8,028 nucleotides of DNA from Nitrospirales bacterium. Its GTDB lineage: Bacteria > Nitrospirota > Thermodesulfovibrionia > Thermodesulfovibrionales > Dissulfurispiraceae. The DNA is taken from the NCBI GenBank assembly GCA_020846375.1, contig JADLDZ010000230.1, positions 1-8,028 on the forward strand, in the 5' to 3' direction. The stretch's first letter is position 1. The number at the start of each line of letters is the position of its first letter. The position numbers and the translations under genes are program-made. This document shows positions 1 to 6,507 of this stretch, piece by piece. The notes under the pieces are model-generated. The model was not told where the DNA came from and searched no databases. It saw only the letters and a list, made by a program, of their open reading frames with translations.

Positions 1-9
1 AGTAACCCC

Positions 10-1182
10 ATGGGAGTCCTCCACTGGAGCGGAGTGAGCGGGTGGTTTTTTTTACTCGCGCCGGCTGTGGTGCTTCTGTGGGTTGCCGGTTTTCTCTCCC
101 TTGTCGCCAGAGTGGGAAGGGGGGTTCGCCGTGGAGGCCCGGGGAGGAAGGTGCTGCTCCTGCTCTTTCTCTCTGCGGTGACCGTCGGTTTCCTTTACAC
201 TTTGCTTCCCGTCAGTGGAAATGAGGAGGGGGTCTCCGCCGCGCGGATCGGGGTTCTCTACTTCTTCCTCTGGTTCGTCAACCCGCTCCTCTGCCTGGCG
301 GGACTGGCGCAGCTCGTACGGAAGATACGCGGGAAAGCAGGGGGATCGTGCGACTCCCCTTTTGACAGGAACCGAAGGAGGCTGCTGCACGACGCAGCCC
401 TCGTTTCCTCGACGGTCTTCTTCGACGCGGGGCTGTTCGTCAGGCCCCTGCTCCTGCCGGAAAAGCGGCTCAGGGTACGGCAGTATTCCGTTGCTCTCCC
501 GGCGCCCTCCCCCCTGACCGCCGCCTTCATCTCCGACCTGCACGCAGGACACTTCCTCTCCCAGTCCGTCCTGGAAGAGATCGTGGCGGAGACCCGGAAG
601 CACGCCCCGGGCTGCTTCCTCGTGGGAGGCGACTGGGTGGACCACCGGTGGCGGGACCTCAGGGATATTGAATGGTTTATCAAGGAAATACAATCACTCT
701 GCCCCATTATGGGCGTCCTGGGCAACCACGATATCCTGAGCAACGGGGAGGGGGTCTCCTCCCTTCTCAAAGAATGGGGAGTGACGGTTCTGCGGGACAG
801 TGTGGGCCGCCTCCCTAACGGAACCCCCCTGGCAGGGGCCAGGGATCTGGATCGTGAGGGGGGAAGATGCCCCTCCCTAGGCACTCTGGGACCGGGGGAA
901 AGAGCCATTCTGCTGACACACAACCCCGATCTGACGTTCACCCTGGGAGAGGAGCCGAAGAAGCGGCTCGCCCTCGTCCTCGCCGGACATACCCATGGGG
1001 GGCAGGTCCGCATCCCCGGCATCGGTCCTCTGGTGAACCAGGCGGATATGAGCTTTCAGCCCGGCATAACCCTGCCCGGCGCAGGAACCCCCCCGGTCCT
1101 GCTCACCTCGGGGGTCGGGTATGTGGGGCTCCCCCTGCGCATCGGGTGCGACCCGGAAATGGTGCTCCTTCATATCACGTAG
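10..1182 (+). CDS. Membrane-anchored metallophosphoesterase (YkuE/YaeI-like)
   Basis: A 390-residue calcineurin-type metallophosphoesterase, expected to hydrolyse a phosphomonoester or phosphodiester with a two-metal centre; the substrate cannot be told. All five metal-binding blocks are visible in order: SDLHAGH (D176, H178), GGDWVD (D208), GNHD (238-241), LTHNPD (H304) and GHTHGGQ (326-332). The N-terminal third is hydrophobic, with likely membrane segments near residues 11-34, 48-66 and 80-102 and a fourth near 127-149. The fourth follows an RRR stretch (122-124) resembling the Tat-like anchor of YkuE-type proteins. Some relatives act on lipid head groups or UDP-diacylglucosamine, so an envelope lipid role is possible but unproven. 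Only nine bases precede the ATG, with no ribosome binding site or in-frame stop, so the true start may lie outside the window. The gene converges on metF with a 12-bp gap and has no functional tie to it. Confidence 0.9.
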   Translation: MGVLHWSGVSGWFFLLAPAVVLLWVAGFLSLVARVGRGVRRGGPGRKVLLLLFLSAVTVGFLYTLLPVSGNEEGVSAARIGVLYFFLWFVNPLLCLAGLAQLVRKIRGKAGGSCDSPFDRNRRRLLHDAALVSSTVFFDAGLFVRPLLLPEKRLRVRQYSVALPAPSPLTAAFISDLHAGHFLSQSVLEEIVAETRKHAPGCFLVGGDWVDHRWRDLRDIEWFIKEIQSLCPIMGVLGNHDILSNGEGVSSLLKEWGVTVLRDSVGRLPNGTPLAGARDLDREGGRCPSLGTLGPGERAILLTHNPDLTFTLGEEPKKRLALVLAGHTHGGQVRIPGIGPLVNQADMSFQPGITLPGAGTPPVLLTSGVGYVGLPLRIGCDPEMVLLHIT

Positions 1183-1194
1183 ATCAGATCTCTC

Positions 1195-2172
1195 TTAATC
1201 GTTGAAGGTGGGGCGGGGGTAGAGCCCGGCGGCCTTGACGATCTCCGGCATGGCGCTCTCCCATTCGATGGCCTGTATGTGCACGCCCTTGATACCGGGG
1301 ATTTCGAGCACCTGCCGGATCAGCTCCACCGCGATCCTGATTCCCTCGGCCTCCTGCAGTTCCTTCGCCTTTTTCTTGTCGTCTCCTGCCGCGTCCCTGG
1401 CTTTCATCATTCTCTGGATCAGGGCGGGGGGGACGCTCACTCCCGCCACCGAGGCGTCCATGTACTTGAGCATCATCGCGCTCCTTGGCACGATGATACC
1501 GCCCAGGATCGCCGTCCGCTCATGCACGCCGAGGTTCCTGACCACTTCCATCTGCTTCCGGAACATCTCGATATCGTAAATGCCCTGGGTCTGGATGAAG
1601 TCTGCCCCCGCGTCCACCTTCTTCTTCAGGCGGTAGGGGCGGTAATCCATCGGGTCACCGCCGGGGGTGAAGGCAGCGCCGATGAAGAGCTTCGGGGGTA
1701 CTTCCAGCTTGTCGCCGCCTTCCTGGAGGCTCTCGTCGCGCATTTTTTTGAGGATGCCGACGAGCTGGATGGAGTCCACGTCATAGACGTTCTTTGCGCC
1801 CGGATGGCCCTTGAGCCGCCCCGCGGCGCTGAAGGACTGGTGGTCTCCCGCGATGCAGAGACAGTTCTTGAGCCCGAGCGCCGCGGCGCCGAGGATGTCC
1901 GCCTGGATGGCGATGCGGTTGCGGTCCCTGCAGGTCATCTGCATGACCGGCTCAAGCCCTGCCTGCAGCGCCAGCACCGCGGCGGCGATGCTCGAAATAC
2001 GCACCACCGCGGTCTGACAGTCGGTGATGTTCGCCGCATCGCAGTAGCCCTTCAGCATGCCGGCTTTCTTTATCACTTCATGGGGGTCAGCGCTCATCGG
2101 AGGACCCAGTTCGGCCGTGACGGCCGGTTTTCCGCTCGCGATGACCCTCTCAAGATTGCTTCCGCTTTTCAT
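1195..2172 (-). CDS. metF: Methylenetetrahydrofolate reductase, catalytic flavoprotein subunit (MetF)
   Basis: A 325-residue TIM-barrel flavoprotein that reduces 5,10-methylene-THF to 5-methyl-THF in the methyl branch of the Wood-Ljungdahl pathway, or runs the reverse reaction during acetate oxidation. Visible family blocks are AELGPP (20-25; E21 aligns with the general-acid Glu of MetF), TCRDRNR (80-86), GDH (109-111), FIQTQ (192-196) near the folate site, and a C-terminal IQAIEWESAMPEIV block. The protein lacks the regulatory extension of eukaryotic enzymes. It resembles MetF of acetogens and sulfate reducers more than the NADH-dependent E. coli type, and such proteins work as a MetVF pair. 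The start is supported by an AGGAGGA site (2181-2187) 8 nt upstream and by an ATGA overlap with metV. It is the last gene of the operon. Confidence 0.96.
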   Translation of the reverse strand: MKSGSNLERVIASGKPAVTAELGPPMSADPHEVIKKAGMLKGYCDAANITDCQTAVVRISSIAAAVLALQAGLEPVMQMTCRDRNRIAIQADILGAAALGLKNCLCIAGDHQSFSAAGRLKGHPGAKNVYDVDSIQLVGILKKMRDESLQEGGDKLEVPPKLFIGAAFTPGGDPMDYRPYRLKKKVDAGADFIQTQGIYDIEMFRKQMEVVRNLGVHERTAILGGIIVPRSAMMLKYMDASVAGVSVPPALIQRMMKARDAAGDDKKKAKELQEAEGIRIAVELIRQVLEIPGIKGVHIQAIEWESAMPEIVKAAGLYPRPTFND

Positions 2173-2888
2173 TTATCTGTTCCTCCTGCCTGCGATTCTT
2201 GCTTCTCGTCCTGCTCTTCGAGGTCCCGGATATGCTCGAGCACGACCCTGCGGGGGCCTCCGTACAGGCCGGTGGACCAGTTCCGCGGAGGCTGGACCTC
2301 GTATAGCTTGTCGAGGGTGCCGAGCTGCTTCATCCTCTCCACGATCAGGTACCAGGCGCAGTCCACCTCCGGACTGATCTCGCATTTGCCCTTGTTCGTG
2401 CCGCCGCACGGTCCGTTCATGAGGGACTTGGAGCAGCGGGCCACGGGACAGATCCCGCCGGTCAGATGGAGAATGCATTTCCCGCACCCGGCGCACAGCT
2501 CCGTAAAGACCCCTGCCTGGGGCACCGCACCGAAGAACCCGGTATCGATCCCGGGGTAGACCGGTATCGTGCCGATCCTCTCGGAGAGGAAGTTGACCCC
2601 CACCCCGCAGGCGGTGGAAAGCACCAGGTCGTAGGTCCTGACCTTCTCCATGACCGGGGTGAAGTACTCAGGCTCGCAATGCCTCTCCACCGCCAGGTGG
2701 TCCACCTCCATGGCGACGCCTTCCTGCGCGGCCTTCATCCTGATCAGGGAGGCGAGGATCTCCGCCTCCTTGCCGCCGCCCGCATGACAGATGGCGACAC
2801 ACGTATTGCATCCGAATACCAAGACCTTTTTGAAACTCCTGACCATCTCCCATACTTCATCGAATGGCTTCTGCTCGCCTACTATCAT
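2169..2888 (-). CDS. metV: MetV, Cys-rich partner subunit of methylene-THF reductase
   Basis: A 239-residue protein of the family once called the methylenetetrahydrofolate reductase C-terminal domain. MetV forms a complex with MetF and is thought to pass electrons to the MetF flavin; metal centres, including zinc or Fe-S, have been associated with it. The sequence has an N-terminal CNTCVAIC block (C27, C30, C34), further cysteines at C71 and C94, and a dense C-terminal set: CAGCGKC (C132, C135, C138), C147, C152, GPCGG (C161), C169 and C177. There is no membrane segment or signal peptide, so it is cytoplasmic. An AAGGAG site (2898-2903) lies 9 nt before the ATG. The start overlaps the mvhD stop as ATGA once mvhD is read through its internal TGA, and the stop overlaps metF as ATGA. 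Direct contact with MvhD/HdrA as electron donor is inferred from gene order. Confidence 0.94.
   Translation of the reverse strand: MIVGEQKPFDEVWEMVRSFKKVLVFGCNTCVAICHAGGGKEAEILASLIRMKAAQEGVAMEVDHLAVERHCEPEYFTPVMEKVRTYDLVLSTACGVGVNFLSERIGTIPVYPGIDTGFFGAVPQAGVFTELCAGCGKCILHLTGGICPVARCSKSLMNGPCGGTNKGKCEISPEVDCAWYLIVERMKQLGTLDKLYEVQPPRNWSTGLYGGPRRVVLEHIRDLEEQDEKQESQAGGTDK
2181..2187 (-). promoter_or_regulatory. Ribosome binding site of metF
   Basis: AGGAGGA lies 8 nt upstream of ATG 2172, inside the last codons of metV. It supports the metF start and independent or reinitiating translation at the ATGA overlap. Confidence 0.8.
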
Positions 2889-3403
2889 CGCTGCTCACTC
2901 CTTTTCGTCCCGCCGCTCGTGCAGACGGCAACCTGCATCGGTGAGGGGCCGAGGGTCCGGATCTTTTCGGTGAACTGGGTACAGATCTCCGCCCACCGCG
3001 GTCCCATCGCCGCCGAGAGGTTGAACATCTCCAGGCGAGCAGGATCAATGCCCACCGTGGACAAAAGTTTTTTTATGTACTGGATTCTCCGTGCCGCGAA
3101 TGAATTACCTTCCAGGTAATGACATTGTCCCTTCAGTCAGCCGGCGACAAATACGCCGTCCACGCCCTTTTCAAAAGCCCGCAGGACGTAGATATGGTCC
3201 AGCTTGCCGGTGCACGGAAGCCGGACGACCTTCACGTTTGACGGGTAGGAGAGCCTCATGACCCCTGCCAGGTCCGCTGCGGCGAATGCGCAGTAGTGGC
3301 AGGCAAAGGCCAGTATGTTGGGCTCCCAGCCCGGCGGTGCCTCGTGCGGCTTCTCCACGGGGGAAACCGCGTCCGATGCAGCCGACTCCGCAAGTTTATC
3401 CAT
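2885..3403 (-). CDS. mvhD: MvhD/FrhD-type [2Fe-2S] electron-transfer subunit, probable selenoprotein
   Basis: A 172-residue delta-subunit family protein that carries electrons between HdrA and a partner enzyme. The frame from ATG 3403 meets TGA after 88 codons. Read as Sec89, it continues LKGQCHYLEGN and runs to a second TGA (2887-2885). Family marks appear on both sides: FACHYCAFAAADLAG (C35, C38), LPCTGK (C64), U89 in the conserved G-C-x4-C-H-Y context, C94HY, GN (99-100), and NLSAAMG (128-134) followed by WAEICTQFTEKI. A Sec at the equivalent Cys is, as I recall, known in methanococcal VhuD and some bacterial homologues. AGGAGG (3412-3417) lies 8 nt from the ATG. Residues 1-26 and about 150-172 extend beyond the core. 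The stop overlaps the metV start as ATGA. The alternative, a nonsense mutation or sequencing error, is less likely because the downstream frame is intact and a SECIS-like hairpin is present. Confidence 0.9.
2898..2903 (-). promoter_or_regulatory. Ribosome binding site of metV
   Basis: AAGGAG lies 9 nt upstream of ATG 2888, inside the last codons of mvhD, beyond the internal TGA. metV can therefore initiate on its own, although its start also overlaps the mvhD stop. Confidence 0.75.
3104..3139 (-). promoter_or_regulatory. Putative bacterial SECIS element
   Basis: Sixteen bases after the UGA, the mRNA can form a perfect 7-bp stem, ATTACCT (3120-3114) with AGGTAAT (3110-3104), closed by a GGA triloop (3113-3111). 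If the U-A closing pair is open, the loop is UGGAA. The loop begins 23 nt after the UGA and carries G in its first two positions. This fits the general bacterial SECIS pattern of a short apical loop with an early G, an upper stem of at least 4 bp, and roughly 16-37 nt between UGA and loop. SelB would bind it to deliver Sec-tRNA. The stem lies in codons for H-Y-L-E-G-N, so it is constrained by protein sequence as well. A lower stem is only weakly suggested. Confidence 0.78.
3137..3139 (-). other. In-frame UGA, predicted selenocysteine codon (Sec89 of MvhD)
   Basis: On the minus strand the codons run GGC TGA CTG AAG GGA CAA TGT CAT TAC, which gives G-U-L-K-G-Q-C-H-Y. In MvhD proteins this position is normally Cys (G-C-x4-C-H-Y-x2-G-N). 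The same frame stays open for a further 83 codons and ends in an ATGA overlap with metV. That is what a recoded codon looks like rather than a true gene end. Confidence 0.88.
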
Positions 3404-3411
3404 TACGCACT

Positions 3412-3417
3412 CCTCCT
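3412..3417 (-). promoter_or_regulatory. Ribosome binding site of mvhD
   Basis: A perfect AGGAGG lies 8 nt upstream of ATG 3403. It fixes the start of the selenoprotein mvhD and shows that the roughly 26-residue extension before the conserved core is translated. Confidence 0.85.
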
Positions 3418-3456
3418 CTCTGCTCCTTCAAAAATATGCTCCTCATGGCGATCACC

Positions 3457-6400
3457 TTACCCCCCGATCACTCCCGGCTCTTCGCACTCCACCGCGGCGT
3501 CGATCATGGCGAGGATCTGGTCATCCCGGAAATTGTTCACCTGGAATGCCTTTGCCGGGCAGATGCCCGCGCAGATGCCGCACCCCATGCACTTGACTTC
3601 GTTGTGGGCGACCTTGCCGTCTTCGCCGATATAGGGCGAATCGAAGGGGCAGACCCTGAAGCAGCTCAGGCAGGACATGCAGAGATCCCTCCGGTGCTTG
3701 GCGATGATGCCGGAGACCGCCAGCCGCTCATGGGAGAGGATCACCCCCGCGCGGCCCGCTGAGGCCAGTGCCTGGGTGATGGTCTCGTCGAGGTTCTTGG
3801 GTGCGTGGGCAAGGCCGGAAACGAAGACCCCCTCGCTGGGGAAGTCCACCGGCCGGAGCTTCACGTGGGCCTCGAGGAAATAGCCGTCGGGGTTGCGGGT
3901 TACCTTGTACATCTCGCCCACCCGGTCGGTCGTGGGATGGGGCCGGAGGCCGGTGGAAAGGACGAGCCAGTCCGCGTTCAGCGTCAGCTCACTATTCAGC
4001 ATATAGTCCCATGCGGTGACCCGAATTGTGTCGTTTGTCTTTTCGACCGCGGGCTTCCGGTCCACCTCATACCGGATGAAGAGCACCCCCCGATCGCGCG
4101 CCTCCTTGTAGTAGTCTTCGCGCAGCCCGTAGGTCCGGATGTCCCGGTAGAGGATCGCCACCTGGGCGTTGGGGTTCCTCTCTTTTATGGCGATCGCGTT
4201 CTTGATGGCGTCCTGGCAGCAGACCCGGGAGCAGTACTGGTTCGGCTCCTCTCGGGAGCCCACGCACTGTATCATGACGAAGCTCTCGTCCGCCTTCGGC
4301 TGCTCTCCCCCTGCGAGCCTCTTTTCGAGCTCCCGCTGGGTGACCACCCTCTCGCTTTCGCCGTAGAGGTACTCGGAAGGCCTGTATTCCACACCGCCGG
4401 TGGCGATGATGATCGCCCCATGCTCGAGCGCTGCGCCGCTGCTGAGAGAGGTCTTGAAGTTCCCGACGAAGCCCTCGGTCTTCGCCACCTCGGTTCCGGT
4501 ATGGACCGTGATCCGGGGATGGGCCTGCACCGCGGCGATCCGGGATTCCAGGAACTCCTGGACATCGCTCCCATCGAGGGTGCGGTGGAGGTTCCGGACC
4601 AGTCCGCCCAGCTCGCTCTCCCTCTCCACGATATGCACCTGGAAGCCCTGTTCGGCAAGAGAGAGGGCCGCCGTCATCCCGGCGATGCCGCCTCCGATGA
4701 CCATGCAGGCGGGGGTGACCCCCACCGTGTCAGTAGAGATGGGCTGCTGGAGCCGGGATTTCGCCACCGACATCCTGACGATCTGCTTGGCCTTTTTGGT
4801 GGCCTCCTCCTTCTTGCCCATGTGGCACCAGGAGCACTGCTCGCGGATGTCCGCCAGGTCGAAGAGGTACTTGTTCAGCCCCGCCTCGCGGATCGTCTCC
4901 TGGAACAGGGGCTCATGGGTCCTGGGGGTGCAGGAAGCGATCACCACCCGGTTCAGCTTCTGATCGTGGATGGTCTGCTTGATCACGTCCTGGTTGTCCT
5001 GGGCGCAGGCGTAGATGGTGTTGGTGGCATAGACCACGCCGGGGAGCTTCTTCGCCTCTTCCACCACCTCGTCGACCTTGACAGTGGAGGCGATGTTGGT
5101 GCCGCAGTGGCAGACAAAGACGCCGATGCGCGCGTCCTCGCCGGCCAGGTCCCTTTCCGGGGGGAGCTCCTTCGAGGCGGTTTCGGTGCCACGGGCCTCT
5201 CCCAGGAGGGCCATCGCCTCTCCGGCGACCGCGCTCCCCTGCATGACGGTTTCGGGGATGTCCTTCGGACCCTGGTAGGTACCGGTGATGTAGATACCCT
5301 CCCTGCTCGTCCGGACAGGCAGGAGCGGCGAGGTCATAGGGAAGCGGTAGGGGGTGGTCTCGATGCCGAAGGTCTGCGCGAACTCCACCGCGTTCTTGTG
5401 CGGCTCCAGGCCGACGGACAGGACCACCATATCGAAGGTCTCGTCCACCAGCTTGCCGTCCTCGGAGGCGTACCGGAGGACAAGGTCCCCTGCGCCGGGC
5501 TCCTCCCGGACCGCGGAGATCATGGCGCGCTGATACCGTACACCGTAGTCCTTTTTGGCGCGCTCCACGTACTTGTCGAAATCCTTGCCGAAGGCCCTCA
5601 TCTCCATATAGAAGATGGTGGGTTCGATGTTCTTGTCGTGCTCCTTGGCGATGATGGCCTGCTTGGTGGCGTACATGCAGCAGACGGAGGAGCACCAGGG
5701 GTTGGCGTTATGGCTGTCCCGGGAGCCGACGCACTGGATCCAGGCCACCTTGCGGGGATGCTTCTCGTCGGAGGGGCGCTTCACCTCGCCCTTGTACGGG
5801 CCGGAAGCGGAGAGGACGCGCTCGAACTGAATGGAGGTGACCACGTTGGGCCAGCGCCCCAGCCCCAGCTCTCCCCGCACCCGGGCGTCGTAGCGGTCCA
5901 GGCCGGGCCCGAGGATGATGGCGCCGACCGTGAGCTCTATTTCCCTGCCCTTGTCTTCATAGTTGATGGCCCCCGCCTTGCAGACCTTCTGGCAGCTCTT
6001 GCAGACGCCTTTGGTGAGGTAGAGGCACTGGCTTGCGTCAATGGCACGGGTGTTGGGTACTGCCTGGGCGAAGAGGGCGTAGATCGCCTTCCGCGTGGAG
6101 AGCCCCTGCTCGAACTCGCTCGTCACTTTCCTAGGGCACTTCGCCTCGCAGTCCGCGCAGCCCGTACATTTGTCCGGATCCACATACCGGGGCGCCAGCC
6201 TGACCCGCACCTTGAAGTCTCCCGGCTTCCCCTCCACGGACACCACTTCGGCCAGCGTATGGATGTCGATATTCAGATGCCGGCCCACCTCGACCATTTT
6301 CGGCGAGATCATGCACATGGCGCAGTCGCCGGTGGGGAAGGTCTTGTCCAGCATGACCATGGTGCCGCCGACGGCAGGGTCCTTCTGGACCATATGCACC

Positions 6401-6507
6401 TTGAATCCGCCGTCCGCGAGGTCGAGGGCCGCCTGCATGGCCCCGATACCACCCCCGACGACCAGGACGGAACCGTGCTTATCAGAGGAAGAAGTTTTTT
6501 CGCTCAT
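3457..6507 (-). CDS. hdrA: Tandem HdrA-like FAD / iron-sulfur protein, bifurcating-type core subunit
   Basis: A 1016-residue cytoplasmic flavoprotein, the electron-splitting hub of Hdr complexes and well above the roughly 650 residues of methanogen HdrA. It holds two HdrA-like units. Unit 1: FAD loop VVGGGIGAMQAA (16-27), FPTGDCAMC block (C62, C65), ferredoxin motif C114-x2-C-x2-C-x3-C124, then C161, C169, C172, C176, and IQCVGSR with CSSVCC (257-277). Unit 2: the HdrA N-domain signature GVFVCHCGTNIA (462-473), SCTPRTHEPLFQ (525-536), REQCSWCH (555-562), second FAD loop VIGGGIAGMTAA (603-614), and IQCVGSR with CSRVCC (746-764). The C-terminus has two 4Fe-4S motifs (C943-C953 and C973-C983). 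Start: ATG 6507 overlaps the hdrB stop (ATGA), with AAGGAG (6519-6524) upstream. The frame stays open further upstream to 6807, but that part overlaps hdrB and lacks HdrA features. MvhD follows after 53 bp. Confidence 0.95.
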   Translation of the reverse strand: MSEKTSSSDKHGSVLVVGGGIGAMQAALDLADGGFKVHMVQKDPAVGGTMVMLDKTFPTGDCAMCMISPKMVEVGRHLNIDIHTLAEVVSVEGKPGDFKVRVRLAPRYVDPDKCTGCADCEAKCPRKVTSEFEQGLSTRKAIYALFAQAVPNTRAIDASQCLYLTKGVCKSCQKVCKAGAINYEDKGREIELTVGAIILGPGLDRYDARVRGELGLGRWPNVVTSIQFERVLSASGPYKGEVKRPSDEKHPRKVAWIQCVGSRDSHNANPWCSSVCCMYATKQAIIAKEHDKNIEPTIFYMEMRAFGKDFDKYVERAKKDYGVRYQRAMISAVREEPGAGDLVLRYASEDGKLVDETFDMVVLSVGLEPHKNAVEFAQTFGIETTPYRFPMTSPLLPVRTSREGIYITGTYQGPKDIPETVMQGSAVAGEAMALLGEARGTETASKELPPERDLAGEDARIGVFVCHCGTNIASTVKVDEVVEEAKKLPGVVYATNTIYACAQDNQDVIKQTIHDQKLNRVVIASCTPRTHEPLFQETIREAGLNKYLFDLADIREQCSWCHMGKKEEATKKAKQIVRMSVAKSRLQQPISTDTVGVTPACMVIGGGIAGMTAALSLAEQGFQVHIVERESELGGLVRNLHRTLDGSDVQEFLESRIAAVQAHPRITVHTGTEVAKTEGFVGNFKTSLSSGAALEHGAIIIATGGVEYRPSEYLYGESERVVTQRELEKRLAGGEQPKADESFVMIQCVGSREEPNQYCSRVCCQDAIKNAIAIKERNPNAQVAILYRDIRTYGLREDYYKEARDRGVLFIRYEVDRKPAVEKTNDTIRVTAWDYMLNSELTLNADWLVLSTGLRPHPTTDRVGEMYKVTRNPDGYFLEAHVKLRPVDFPSEGVFVSGLAHAPKNLDETITQALASAGRAGVILSHERLAVSGIIAKHRRDLCMSCLSCFRVCPFDSPYIGEDGKVAHNEVKCMGCGICAGICPAKAFQVNNFRDDQILAMIDAAVECEEPGVIGG

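Noticed and set aside
1279..2559. A 426-codon open frame on the plus strand opposite metF and metV.
   Set aside because: It spans the metV/metF junction in antisense, shows no domain, and is explained by GC-rich codon bias.
3121..3129. The small palindrome GACAATGTC just before the SECIS-like stem.
   Set aside because: It offers only three base pairs around a three-base loop; too short to count as a separate element.
3137..3403. An 88-residue truncated MvhD, or a pseudogene broken by a nonsense mutation.
   Set aside because: The frame after the TGA stays intact for 83 codons with conserved MvhD blocks, the TGA replaces a conserved Cys, and a SECIS-like hairpin follows. Sec decoding explains all of this; only sequencing error remains a residual possibility.
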